Shown: one piece after another, positions 41,704 to 50,540 of the stretch | How the letters are laid out: each line of letters begins with the position of its first letter | How positions within the stretch are numbered: position 1 is the first letter of the stretch | DNA from: HdN1 sp964473645 | Lineage (GTDB): Bacteria; Pseudomonadota; Gammaproteobacteria; Pseudomonadales; Ketobacteraceae | Assembly (NCBI GenBank): GCA_964473645.1 | Contig: CAYYPW010000018.1 | Location: forward strand, 1 to 64,000 | Direction of reading: 5' to 3' | DNA: 64,000 nucleotides | Program-made: the position numbers and the translations under genes | Notes under the pieces: model-generated | What the model was told of the DNA's origin: nothing | Databases searched by the model: none | Seen by the model: only the letters and a program-made list of their open reading frames with translations

Positions 41704-43566
41704 ATGAGCAATGAGACTAAAGATGTCGTTATGGTGGGGACTGAATCTTTTTCATTGGCTGAAATTCCGAGCGCTAAATCCAGTCTGGTTACGGCAGCGT
41801 GTGCCGACGTAATGGACAACCTAAAACTCGACAAATTGATATCCGACCTCGAGCTCTGCAAGCAGCTGATCTATCTCGCGGCCAACGGGGTGCGCGGTGC
41901 AGGAACCGCCGAATCTGTTGCTATTGTGCCAATGCTGACGGAGTTGCACGAGCGCTTTATCAGTGTTTGTGGCCAGGCCGACATACAGCTGAATGCGATC
42001 GCTGATGGTAGCGTAGAAGTTCAAAACCAACTTGTTCTTGTATTTGAACTGCTGTTTATGGGAGAGGTTGAAACCGCACTCGATCTACTCAACGGCTTTT
42101 CTGCGATTGCCGAAGGGCTGTCGAATAGTTCGAGCAAGCTGGCCGGTCAATTTGATGAGCTGGAGAAATTGGCATCAAAAATACTGGGGGACACGCAGCT
42201 GGCGCTGGGTGCCGGTGAGCAAGCGCACGCCAAGTTACAGGCTCAGATAAAGGAACTGAAAATACAAACCGATAAAGCCAATCGCTTGGTGAAACAAGTA
42301 CAGGAAGCGCAGAAAAAGCTTGAAGAAGATTATCAGGAAGCCAAAGAAAAAGCCGAGGACGCCGAAACCAAGTCCTTTGCACTCTCTATCGTCGGTGCGA
42401 TTTTCAAACCATTAGCAGCAGGACTTGGCGCTGGCCTTGCCATCTATAGTGGTGGCGGTACTGCCGGCGCATTGAAAAATAAGGTCGCAGATGCATTGCC
42501 AGAAGATGCCACTAAAGCCGCTGCAGAAAATACGGCAAAGGAAAAAGAAAAAGAACATGCAGAAGCGAAAGATATCGCCGATAAAGCCGACAAGGAATCG
42601 GAGGATGCAGAAAAAGACGTGGTTGCAGTAGAAAAGACAGTGGAAAAGGTGAAAGCGGACGTTGAAGCAGAAACCAGTCGTCTGAATGCTTTGACTGACA
42701 AAATCATGGATGACAAAGACGAAAAGATAAAAGCACAAAAAGCCAAATTGGCGACGGTAAAGGCTGATTTGGCCGCGGCAGAAAAGAAAGCCAGCGATGC
42801 CAGTGCGACGCTGGCGGAGAAAAAACTTGCCAGTAAAGACGCCCGTGCAAAGCTGGAGCTAAAATCCAAAGCCTTGAAAGAGGCGGTGGATGCCGCAGGG
42901 GTTGCCGCTGACAAGTTTACCAAAATGGGTGAAAACTACGCCGAAGTCGCCTCCTCCTACAGAAAAGAAGTCAGCGAGTTAAGAAAACTCATCATCGAAC
43001 AGGTCAAGCAGGAGCACGATGCCCTCAGCAATATTCAGGAATACGCTGCGAGAATGAAAAATGCAGGCCCGGATCTCAAAGGCATAGAGCTTGCCTGCGA
43101 CAGCTTATTCCAGGCCGTCGGTGCGCTTAAGCAGATCGTTATGATTCTGCAGGAAGCCAGCTATTTCTGGCTCAAAATGGCGGCAGCCTGCAAACGCCTG
43201 CAGGATAGCAGTGTGGTCAAACGCGTGGGTGCATTCGTTAAAGTTCCTGAAAAAACCAGGGTCGTCTTGTTGGCGAAACCTGAATTTAAAGAGAATGTCA
43301 TTCGTTACTATGCAGGCTGGAAAGCCCTCGAAGTCATCGCCAAGCAATTTGCCGCCAAAGCGACTGCTGTCAGGGCCGCCGCCGCCCACGACTTTATTGA
43401 GCACCCTACCCAGGAACAAGCCAGAAGTGAAGCAAGAAGACTGGGAGAAAAGCTGCTCAAAAGTGTGTCCGCAGGATTGGTACAAAATGAGGCCACCTTG
43501 CAAGCATTGGCCTCACTGGAAGCGCCTGCGGCCACCACACCCAAGAAGGAGCCAGTGCCTGCCTAA
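41704..43566 (+). CDS. Large coiled-coil protein with one hydrophobic hairpin-like segment
   Basis: A 620-residue protein without signal peptide. An N-terminal helical region (to about 160) leads to a coiled coil (about 160-222), then one hydrophobic, Gly/Ala-rich stretch at about 225-252 (SIVGAIFKPLAAGLGAGLA), a very long Ala/Glu/Lys coiled coil (about 265-405), and a helical C-terminal part to 620. A long helical bundle interrupted by a hydrophobic tongue is the plan of alpha pore-forming toxins (ClyA, Hbl, XaxA/YaxA), but I cannot match the sequence to a named family, and a tethering or filament role is equally open. GGTGAG lies eight bases before the ATG. The CVNH-domain gene follows after 55 bases. 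Confidence 0.7.
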   Translation: MSNETKDVVMVGTESFSLAEIPSAKSSLVTAACADVMDNLKLDKLISDLELCKQLIYLAANGVRGAGTAESVAIVPMLTELHERFISVCGQADIQLNAIADGSVEVQNQLVLVFELLFMGEVETALDLLNGFSAIAEGLSNSSSKLAGQFDELEKLASKILGDTQLALGAGEQAHAKLQAQIKELKIQTDKANRLVKQVQEAQKKLEEDYQEAKEKAEDAETKSFALSIVGAIFKPLAAGLGAGLAIYSGGGTAGALKNKVADALPEDATKAAAENTAKEKEKEHAEAKDIADKADKESEDAEKDVVAVEKTVEKVKADVEAETSRLNALTDKIMDDKDEKIKAQKAKLATVKADLAAAEKKASDASATLAEKKLASKDARAKLELKSKALKEAVDAAGVAADKFTKMGENYAEVASSYRKEVSELRKLIIEQVKQEHDALSNIQEYAARMKNAGPDLKGIELACDSLFQAVGALKQIVMILQEASYFWLKMAAACKRLQDSSVVKRVGAFVKVPEKTRVVLLAKPEFKENVIRYYAGWKALEVIAKQFAAKATAVRAAAAHDFIEHPTQEQARSEARRLGEKLLKSVSAGLVQNEATLQALASLEAPAATTPKKEPVPA

Positions 43567-43621
43567 TCAGCGTCAGTAGATTGATGGGCTTCTTGCATGA
43601 ATGTGAAGGGGAGGGTGATAT

Positions 43622-44932
43622 ATGAATTGGGTGAACGGAATGAATCGCTCTCGCTGGATCAGGCGTGTATCGATAGCGTCGGTATGTTTTCTGCTGCTGT
43701 CAGCTGCTCCCGCGTGGGTTGCCTATGCAGAGACAGCAGAGCAGGACGCAGCGCAGCGCAGGGACGCGCTGGGAAAACGGTTGATCGAAATCGAGGAATT
43801 AACCAAAAGGCTTAAGACCACTGCTGAAGCCAATGTGCAGGCCGCCGTAGAGGGACGAAAGCGTTGTCTGGATTCGGTCAAGGCATTCGATGAAAAGCTT
43901 GGCAATTTATACCTGCAACGGGAAGATTTTGACAAACGTGGCGATGAATTAAAAGTCACGCTAGCCAAAACGACGGAACAGGATAGAAATTACAAAGCCC
44001 AAGTGGAAAAACTTCGCAATGACGTCAACCAGGCAAAAGCCAGTCTGGCGCAACTTGAACATAATTTCGATTTATTGAGAAAGTGGTGGTGGGTGCCAGG
44101 GTATGGTCAATATCTTTCGATCAAGACATTGGTAGACGGCGAAATTGCCCAGTACAACACCATTCTTGCAGAGTTGAATAGCAGTCAGGTGCAACTTGCC
44201 AATTATGACGCCTTAATGCGTGGCGCCCGAAGCATGCTTTGTGAAATCACCGAAGAGCGGGAGAATCTCAACGGTGCCATTGAGGCGCTGCAATGCGTGC
44301 ATGATCGCGTGCACAAGCGTGGCACGGAGTTTCGTGAAAATACAATCGCTTTGGCAGATCGAGAAGAATTCTGGACCAAGCTGAATGATCTGGCCTCGAT
44401 AACCGTGGAGGGGCGACGCCAGGCCATCGTGCAGCTCTTTAAAGCGCAACCTAATGCCAATATTGAATACGCCATTGCAACCCAAGCCACCAAGCTTGAA
44501 GCCGCTTTGAAGGATTATGAGCAGCGCCTGGAGACAGGACAAAAATTTCTTGCCGCTGTACCCGCTGATTATTGCACACGAGAGGAGTATACCAACCAGT
44601 GTGTGGTGCAAAAGGCAATTGAGACCAGCAGCTTTCAGCATTCGTGCAGCAGTATCGACGTGGCTGAGGGGCAGGATGTGCTGAGTGCACAATGCAAAAA
44701 AATGAATGGTAGCCCGCAAGCGGCTTCGTTGCGCTTGCGCGGCATTCACAATATGGATGGCGTGCTCGTCAATACAAACCAGGGTGAAAGTAGCTTTCAC
44801 CGGTCGTGCAAGGACGTATTTGTTTGTGGCACTACCGTTATGGCCAGCTGCAGAATGAAGAATGGGAAATATAGAGATGCCAATGTCAAACTGGTTGGCA
44901 TTCATAACATGGATGGTCAGTTGACGTACTGA
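43622..44932 (+). CDS. Secreted coiled-coil protein with C-terminal CVNH lectin domain
   Basis: A 436-residue exported protein. Residues 1-38 are a signal peptide (VCFLLLSAAPAWVAYA). Residues about 40-330 are mostly coiled coil with a Trp-rich break (RKWWWVPGYGQYL near 155). Residues about 333-436 form a cyanovirin-N homology domain: two tandem repeats, each starting SSFxxSC and ending GIHNMDG, with paired cysteines. CVNH domains bind high-mannose or other glycans. It follows the large coiled-coil gene by 55 bases behind a GGGGAGG site, so it is the second gene of one operon. The lectin would give target or surface recognition; the CVNH call is strong, the overall role inferred. Confidence 0.8.
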   Translation: MNWVNGMNRSRWIRRVSIASVCFLLLSAAPAWVAYAETAEQDAAQRRDALGKRLIEIEELTKRLKTTAEANVQAAVEGRKRCLDSVKAFDEKLGNLYLQREDFDKRGDELKVTLAKTTEQDRNYKAQVEKLRNDVNQAKASLAQLEHNFDLLRKWWWVPGYGQYLSIKTLVDGEIAQYNTILAELNSSQVQLANYDALMRGARSMLCEITEERENLNGAIEALQCVHDRVHKRGTEFRENTIALADREEFWTKLNDLASITVEGRRQAIVQLFKAQPNANIEYAIATQATKLEAALKDYEQRLETGQKFLAAVPADYCTREEYTNQCVVQKAIETSSFQHSCSSIDVAEGQDVLSAQCKKMNGSPQAASLRLRGIHNMDGVLVNTNQGESSFHRSCKDVFVCGTTVMASCRMKNGKYRDANVKLVGIHNMDGQLTY

Positions 44933-45066
44933 GGTTGAAGAATCAACGCGTGATAAACGTTGTTGGCTTTTCTAGTGCAAAAATTCATTTAACGAATAAA
45001 TCTGATTTAACCCTATATCTGATTTAACTGTAGTCATCAAAAACCTGCTACTCCCCGAGGAATGTT

Positions 45067-45399
45067 ATGAAAAGAATCACTGGCTCTGTTATTGCCACCG
45101 CTGCATTGGTCGCTGCACTCTCGTCTTCATTGGCGTTTGCCGCCGGTTACAGCGTTACCGGCACCGCGACCATGTCCACCTCTGCGGCAAGCGCGCCGGC
45201 CATCTGCAAAAAGAATTCAGGCGTGAGCCAAACGGGCGTGTTGAATAATCTGTCTAAGTCCGCCTGCAATTCACACGATACGTGTACCAGCGCAAAAACC
45301 TTGGCTACCAGCAATCTTACGGCGCATCTGAATGCCAATGGGATGAGCGCTTGCACCAAGTACATGACGTCAACGCCACCGTGCTCCAAGACGTGTTGA
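45067..45399 (+). CDS. Small secreted six-cysteine protein
   Basis: A 110-residue product with a clear signal peptide (VIATAALVAALSSSLAFA). The mature part of about 85 residues is rich in Ser, Thr and Ala and has six Cys, enough for three disulfides, ending PPCSKTC. I do not recognise the family. GAGGA lies five bases before the ATG. It follows the CVNH gene by 134 bases on the same strand and may be the third member of that exported set; a separate promoter in the gap is possible. Function unknown. Confidence 0.7.
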   Translation: MKRITGSVIATAALVAALSSSLAFAAGYSVTGTATMSTSAASAPAICKKNSGVSQTGVLNNLSKSACNSHDTCTSAKTLATSNLTAHLNANGMSACTKYMTSTPPCSKTC

Positions 45400-45408
45400 G
45401 GGATCGCC

Positions 45409-45810
45409 TTAAACAGATGCCTGCTTTTGCAAAATCCGTCTGACGGTTTGCAACAAGCGGGCATCCATCATGGGCTTTTCTAAAAAGTCGGTCGCTCCGG
45501 CACGAATGGCGGCGACCGCTGAGGGCACGTCGCCCCGGCTGGCGATAATGATGGCGGGGGTATCGATCCCGCGGTGACGCAGCTCGATCAACAGATCGAT
45601 ACCCGTGGTGGGGGACATTTCGGCAGCGATGACCAGACAGCGAGGCCCTAGCGCACCCACTGCTGCCAGGGCAGCGTCTGCGGTGTTGACGGCGCTGCTG
45701 TTAAACCCTGCGGTCCCGAAAAGCAACTGCATACCTTCGCCAATGGCCATGTCAGGGTCCACGACGAGAATATCCGTTTGCTGAACGTTTTCAGGATTTA
45801 CCTGGCCCAT
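45409..45810 (-). CDS. Receiver domain without phospho-acceptor Asp
   Basis: A single 133-residue receiver domain. The fold is clear: TDILVVDPDMAIGEGMQLLF, then GIDLLIELRHRGIDTPAIII, and ATDFLEKPMM with the conserved Lys. However, the strand that should read LxLDxxMP is CLVIAAEMS, so the phospho-accepting Asp is Ala62. It therefore cannot be phosphorylated in the normal way and would act by constitutive binding. It lies downstream of fixJ and fixL on the same strand, 120 bases after fixJ, and its closest relative in the window appears to be the FixJ receiver, suggesting duplication and decay to a modulator. Confidence 0.85.
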   Translation of the reverse strand: MGQVNPENVQQTDILVVDPDMAIGEGMQLLFGTAGFNSSAVNTADAALAAVGALGPRCLVIAAEMSPTTGIDLLIELRHRGIDTPAIIIASRGDVPSAVAAIRAGATDFLEKPMMDARLLQTVRRILQKQASV

Positions 45811-45930
45811 ACCATAAAGTCTCCAAACTTCAATCAGCCCAATACTGCTGAGGAATGGACGTATTATGGCGGGCGCTGCCTGTTTACCCTATACGTGCTT
45901 ATACGTAGAAAGGTTTTTCATTGATGGGGA

Positions 45931-46551
45931 TCAATGGTTTGCTTGTCCAGATTCTGCGATCAGCATCATTCGCACCAGATCTGCGAGCGATTTCGCCTCC
46001 ATCTTTTCCATGACGCGTGCGCGATGAATTTCAACCGTGCGTTGGCTGAGATTAAGATCGGCGGCGATCACTTTGTTGGCGTGTCCTTGGGCCACCAGCT
46101 GCAGGACTTCGTGCTCTCGTGGCGTGAGTTGTTCCAGCCGGGACATGACATCGTCGCGATGGCGCAGGTTGGTGCGACGATGCTTATCTTGCGCGAGCGC
46201 TTCCCCGATGCGATCCAGTAAATCCTGATCGCGAAAGGGCTTTTGCAGAAAATCGAAGGCCCCGGCCTGCATCGCTTGTACCGCCATCGGAACATCGCCA
46301 TGACCGGTAATGAAAATGATGGGAATGGGCACGCCCCGCTGGCGCAATTGTTGTTGCAGTTCCAGCCCGCTCATGCCGGGCATGCGTACATCCAGCACCA
46401 GGCAACCGGCGGAAATACCTTCGGCCACGTCCAGAAACGCGCGGGGTGAGCTAAACGTTTCCACCGCATAATCAACCGATTGCAATAGCATTTTGATGGC
46501 ATCGACGACGGCTTCGTCATCATCCACGATATAGACTTTTGTATTGGGCAC
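45931..46551 (-). CDS. fixJ: FixJ-family response regulator
   Basis: A 206-residue regulator. The receiver (1-125) has KVYIVDDDEAVVDAI, the phosphorylated Asp in CLVLDVRMPGMSG, Thr in FITGHGDVPMAV and Lys in FLQKPFRD, the classical FixJ/TodT/NarL-like pattern. The C-terminal LuxR-type helix-turn-helix reads LTPREHEVLQLVAQGHANK then LNLSQRTVEIHRARVMEKM. It lies 23 bases after the FixL-type kinase, so they form a two-component pair. It would activate oxygen-responsive or respiratory genes on phosphorylation. Confidence 0.9.
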   Translation of the reverse strand: MPNTKVYIVDDDEAVVDAIKMLLQSVDYAVETFSSPRAFLDVAEGISAGCLVLDVRMPGMSGLELQQQLRQRGVPIPIIFITGHGDVPMAVQAMQAGAFDFLQKPFRDQDLLDRIGEALAQDKHRRTNLRHRDDVMSRLEQLTPREHEVLQLVAQGHANKVIAADLNLSQRTVEIHRARVMEKMEAKSLADLVRMMLIAESGQANH

Positions 46552-46574
46552 CCTCTGGCTCCGTTGGTATGGTG

Positions 46575-48104
46575 TTAAGCTTCAATGATGGCGGGCAAAG
46601 TAAATTTGAAAACGCTGCCGCCTGCGGGATTCGGGTGGTAATTCAGCTGCCCGCCGTGCGCATTGATAATGCTGCGGCAGATCGACAAACCCATGCCCAT
46701 GCCCGAGGTTTTAGTGGTAAAGAAAGGGGTGAACAGGCGCTGTTGCTGCTCGTCTGAAATCCCGCAGCCACGATCAATCACTTCAATGGCAACCGTATCC
46801 TGATCTTCTCGATACGAGCGCACCACCACGTGACTGTTCACCTTGGTCGATTCGGTCGCGTCCATGGCATTTAACAAGAGATTCAAAAGGACCTGTTGAA
46901 TCTGCACATTATCGGCCAATACCGCAGGCAGATCAGGTGCAAGGCGTGGTTCAATCGTGATATCGCGACGCCCGGTATCCATCTCCAAAAATTGCAACAC
47001 ATCCGCCACCACCGCGTTAGCATTCAGCAGCGCTTGCTCGCTATCCTGTTGTTTGACAAAGCTACGTAACCGCTTGATCACTGCGGCGGCGCGTTCAGCT
47101 TGCTGGGCAATCTTTTCGAGGGCAGAATTCAGATCTTGATAGGCGCCTCGCTCATGCAGGCGTCGTGCGGCTTGCGCATAGGTCACAATGGCGGTGAGGG
47201 GCTGATTGATTTCGTGGGCAATGCCCGACGCCATTTCACCCAGGGTGCTCAAGCGGGTCACGTGCGTCAAGCGCTCGCGATGCTGTTGCGCTTCTTGTTG
47301 CGCGGCGATCTGGTCCGAAAGATCCTCGAGTTGCAAAATCATGTTCTGTGGTTTGCCATCGGCATCATGCACGACGCTGGCGAGCAGGCGGCAGGGCACA
47401 TCTCTGTTCTCTGCGTCGCTACCCGTATTGCCCCCGGCACGGCGCAAGCGCAGTTCGAGCATGAAGGTGGATTCGCTCCCGGCGAACAGGCGATCGCTAT
47501 GCGTGCGTAGCAGGCCCAGGTCATGCGGGTGCAGGATGTCAGCCAGAAAATGCCCGATCAAATCGGATTCCTGATATTGCAAGGTGTGGCACAGCTTGCG
47601 GTTGATAGCCAAAATACGGCTGTAGCGGTCGCAGGTCATGATCCCCAGGGGGGCGTTATCGATGATCTGTCGCAGCGCCTCTTCGCGCTGTCGAAGGGCT
47701 TCTTCGGCCTCCTTGCGGCTGCTGATGTCGCGTATGATGCCGACGAAATGCGGAGACCCGGCCTCACGCACCTCACCGACAGACAACTCAATGGGAAAGA
47801 CGCTGCCATCTTTGCGTTTGGCCTGCACTTCACGCCCGATCCCGATAATGCGGGCTTCACCCGTGGCGTTATAGCGATCAATATAATGATCGTGTTCTGC
47901 GGCATAAGGGGCGGGCATCAGCATGTGCACATTCTGGCCAATCACATCGGATTGCTGGTAGCCGAAGAGTCTTTCGGCGGCAAGGTTGAATTCCTGTATA
48001 TATCCTCTACCATCGATGATGATGATGGCGTCCACTGCTGCAGCCATCAATGCCGCGTAACGGGAAGGTTTTTCATTAGGGTGTGATGTGGGAGGCATGG
48101 TCAT
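46575..48104 (-). CDS. fixL: FixL-type oxygen-sensing histidine kinase (heme PAS)
   Basis: A 509-residue soluble kinase. The first PAS domain (about 15-135) matches FixL: HMLMPAPYAAEHDHYI with His71 as the probable heme ligand, and Arg91 in IIGIGREVQ exactly 20 residues later, as His200 and Arg220 are spaced in Bradyrhizobium FixL. A second PAS follows (about 145-270), then HisKA with ASGIAHEINQPLTAI and an ATPase domain (NLLLNAMDAT, GMGMGLSIC). It should sense oxygen through heme and phosphorylate the FixJ-type regulator downstream. The ATG at 48104 is used; another lies two codons later. Divergent from the FNR-type gene. Confidence 0.92.
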   Translation of the reverse strand: MTMPPTSHPNEKPSRYAALMAAAVDAIIIIDGRGYIQEFNLAAERLFGYQQSDVIGQNVHMLMPAPYAAEHDHYIDRYNATGEARIIGIGREVQAKRKDGSVFPIELSVGEVREAGSPHFVGIIRDISSRKEAEEALRQREEALRQIIDNAPLGIMTCDRYSRILAINRKLCHTLQYQESDLIGHFLADILHPHDLGLLRTHSDRLFAGSESTFMLELRLRRAGGNTGSDAENRDVPCRLLASVVHDADGKPQNMILQLEDLSDQIAAQQEAQQHRERLTHVTRLSTLGEMASGIAHEINQPLTAIVTYAQAARRLHERGAYQDLNSALEKIAQQAERAAAVIKRLRSFVKQQDSEQALLNANAVVADVLQFLEMDTGRRDITIEPRLAPDLPAVLADNVQIQQVLLNLLLNAMDATESTKVNSHVVVRSYREDQDTVAIEVIDRGCGISDEQQQRLFTPFFTTKTSGMGMGLSICRSIINAHGGQLNYHPNPAGGSVFKFTLPAIIEA

Positions 48105-48339
48105 TCGAAGTGCTCTATTTCCCTAATAATGTCACGGATATTCCAAGGGAACGCTGATAGTCAAGTTTGCAGCGTCCAAGTTTACGCCGGGAATATGGCA
48201 ACTCCAAGCGCCCAGGGCACTGTATCGAGTGTTCGGGATTCAATGTTGATATAGGTAGTTTCCGCAATGGGATTACGTACAACTGCGAATACCGCAATCT
48301 GACCTGGGTCAATAGACTGTGAACATACCCTAATGTGAT

Positions 48340-48353
48340 TGATCCTCTGATCA
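48340..48353 (+). promoter_or_regulatory. FNR-like palindrome ahead of the FNR-type gene
   Basis: TGATC-N4-GATCA, 30 bases before the start codon, resembles an FNR/CRP-type dyad (consensus TTGAT-N4-ATCAA) with altered outer bases. Its position would suit negative autoregulation. Confidence 0.4.
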
Positions 48354-48382
48354 GGATCCACCAGGAAACACGGAGAGATGCA

Positions 48383-49186
48383 ATGAATGCTGCCCTGTCT
48401 AGCGCGCAAATGACGTTTGATGCTTCCCGCGCCATGCCCTCAACCCTCTTGATTCCATCTAAACCCGTAACCGCCAAAGCACCGGCAGCGCAGTGTGACG
48501 CATGTGCCCTGCGCAAGCTATGTTTGCCCAAAGCCTGTGGCACTCAATGCGCACAACTGGAAACGGTGGTGCGCCATTCGCGCCCTCTGCTGCGCCGCAA
48601 AGAAGTGGTATACCACCAGGGCGACGATTTCGAGTCGCTGTACGTGATTCGCACCGGTTCAGTCAAAACCTTCATGCTCAATGAAAATGGTGAAGAGCAC
48701 ATCACGGGCTTTTATTTGCCCGGCGATATCATCGGCATCGATGGCGTCAGCAACTCACGCCATGCGACAACGGCCGTGGCGCTGGAATCTACCTCGGTCT
48801 GCGCATTACCTTTTACGGCATTGGAAAAACTGGCGTCATCAATGCCCGAAGTGCAGCGCTACGTATTTCAGGTCATGGCAAAAGAGATTTTGCAGGATCA
48901 AAAAATGATGTTGTTGTTGAGCCGTAAAACGGCAGATCAACGTTTGGCTGCATTATTGCTGCGTTTTTCTCAGCATTTGGCCGCGCGTCGATTGGTGAGT
49001 GAAGAATTTGTGCTACCCATGTCGCGGGGTGATATTGCCAATTATCTCGGGCTTGCCATCGAGACCGTGTGCCGGGTGATGACACGTTTTCAGAAAATCA
49101 ATCTGCTCAAGGTAGAAGGCCGCAGTATCAGCTTGCTGAATATCGATGCTTTGCAAGCATTGGCCGACGCCGCGGGAGAAGCGTAA
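48383..49186 (+). CDS. FNR/Anr-type transcriptional regulator with Fe-S cysteines
   Basis: A 267-residue CRP/FNR-family regulator. The N-terminal cysteines Cys38, Cys41 and Cys47 (QCDACALRKLC) and Cys140 (STSVCALPF) match the four ligands of the oxygen-labile 4Fe-4S cluster of FNR. The cyclic-nucleotide-like beta barrel spans about 65-170. The DNA-recognition helix is LGLAIETVCRVMTRF; FNR has ETISR, so Ser is replaced by Cys in the ExxSR contact motif. It is divergent from fixL. With FixLJ it forms an oxygen-responsive module. GGAGAG lies five bases before the ATG at 48383, the preferred start. Confidence 0.9.
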   Translation: MNAALSSAQMTFDASRAMPSTLLIPSKPVTAKAPAAQCDACALRKLCLPKACGTQCAQLETVVRHSRPLLRRKEVVYHQGDDFESLYVIRTGSVKTFMLNENGEEHITGFYLPGDIIGIDGVSNSRHATTAVALESTSVCALPFTALEKLASSMPEVQRYVFQVMAKEILQDQKMMLLLSRKTADQRLAALLLRFSQHLAARRLVSEEFVLPMSRGDIANYLGLAIETVCRVMTRFQKINLLKVEGRSISLLNIDALQALADAAGEA

Positions 49187-49216
49187 TGCTGCCTGCGCAG
49201 CAATACGCTTCACTTG

Positions 49217-50200
49217 TTAGAACAGTTCCACTTCGCCCTTGTTCACCAATTGGCTGATGGCCATGTCAGATTCTTTAAACAGTTCTGGCGACCATGCCAT
49301 ATTGAACACGAAGCGCTGATAAATCGTGATGATGCTGTTTTTGTTGTCCTTGTCTTCCAGCATGTATTTAATGCAAAGTTGTGGCTGGTCAGAGCCAAAG
49401 GTGACATATTTGTCGACGTGATTAATCACGATGGGCACTTGTACCCGATAGAGGGCGTTACTGGTTTCAGAGGTCGAAAAAAATCGCGCCTTTATTCCGC
49501 CCCAGATCAGATTGGTGATTTCACTCAGCATACTGTCGATGCCGCGAATCTCTGCGTCTTCCCGACGCAAGCCGGTACGCCCACTGCGAATGGAATCGAT
49601 GATGCCCGCCTTGTCGACTTGTAGCATCATATAACCCCGGCACCAACTGCTTTCCAGTTCAATCAGACTGAGAATTTCACCAAAAATGGTTTTATCTCTC
49701 ACGATCGAGGGGTGGCCCATCACCAGCTCAGAATTGCTGAAGGCAGACACCAGCGAGCTTTCCGAGATTTCCTGAATGCCACGCACCATTGCCGTTGGGT
49801 AGTGCATGCTGAAAACATAGGATTCGACCAGCGCCTTTAATTGAGGCAGATTTGACAGGCGATAGTCGCCGGCAAACAGCGTTTTATATTCTTCTTGCGA
49901 GAGCCCCAGACTGTCAGTGCTTTGTCCCTCCTGCAATCGCAAAAAAATGGGAATTTCCGGACGTTGCTTGCGGATATTGCGCGCGACAGAACCGATAGAA
50001 AAGCTACCGCTGCTCTCGCTGGCGCTCATGAAGATGGCACCTAAGTCGATGCTGCCTTTGACAATTTCCAGCACATCGCGGGAGAGGCCCCGCATACCAA
50101 TGAGGTGGTTTTCGTCACAGAAGGCGCGAATCTGCGCGATGATGGCGTCATCTTCTTCAATGACTAGCACTTTGCTGAAAATATCTGTTTTCTCTGTCAT
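49217..50200 (-). CDS. Degenerate receiver domain fused to a CheX-like domain, paralogue
   Basis: A 327-residue paralogue of the protein at 103-1095 with the same two-part plan. The receiver-like part keeps acidic residues (KVLVIEEDDAI), but DLGAIFMS puts Ser59 at the phospho-Asp site. The CheX-like part carries SEITNLIWGG at about 222-231. It ends in GEVELF, close to the GELELF ends of the proteins near 1 kb. Alignable stretches include DLGA, a Lys-rich middle and QLCIKYML versus QLCFKYTL. It is convergent with the FNR-type gene. It has no MCP or CheX neighbour here, so it may work in trans with the chemotaxis-like operon 48 kb away. Confidence 0.7.
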   Translation of the reverse strand: MTEKTDIFSKVLVIEEDDAIIAQIRAFCDENHLIGMRGLSRDVLEIVKGSIDLGAIFMSASESSGSFSIGSVARNIRKQRPEIPIFLRLQEGQSTDSLGLSQEEYKTLFAGDYRLSNLPQLKALVESYVFSMHYPTAMVRGIQEISESSLVSAFSNSELVMGHPSIVRDKTIFGEILSLIELESSWCRGYMMLQVDKAGIIDSIRSGRTGLRREDAEIRGIDSMLSEITNLIWGGIKARFFSTSETSNALYRVQVPIVINHVDKYVTFGSDQPQLCIKYMLEDKDNKNSIITIYQRFVFNMAWSPELFKESDMAISQLVNKGEVELF

Positions 50201-50540
50201 ATCAAGCTCTTATCTGTCATGGTGCTGGCGTAGGCAAAAGATTTCCAATGCATTTAAGAAAGTGTATGACAGGTTTGCGGCTTTTGCCGGTTTCAACGCC
50301 CCGGATGCCATTGCAGCGTGAGTATCAGGCTGCGATGAACACCGTTCGCCTTGAGGCGTAGCCAACAAACCCCGGCATAGTCCCTGGAATTGATCAATAC
50401 TGTATGAATGCGAGCGTTTGGATATCATTCTGAGCGCACTGTGTACAATACAAATAAAAACAACGCTATATGGCCAGCCTTCGGTCGGCTCAACCCCCTT
50501 ATTGATGCACTTACCGGGAACCCCCGGTCGTCGGATAGGT
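50201..50540. other. Divergent intergenic region before the giant kinase
   Basis: About 340 bases between the receiver-CheX paralogue and the giant kinase gene, both promoters expected here. In-frame sequence upstream of 50541 continues open for 41 codons, but it has no domain resemblance. I see no other structure. Confidence 0.35.
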
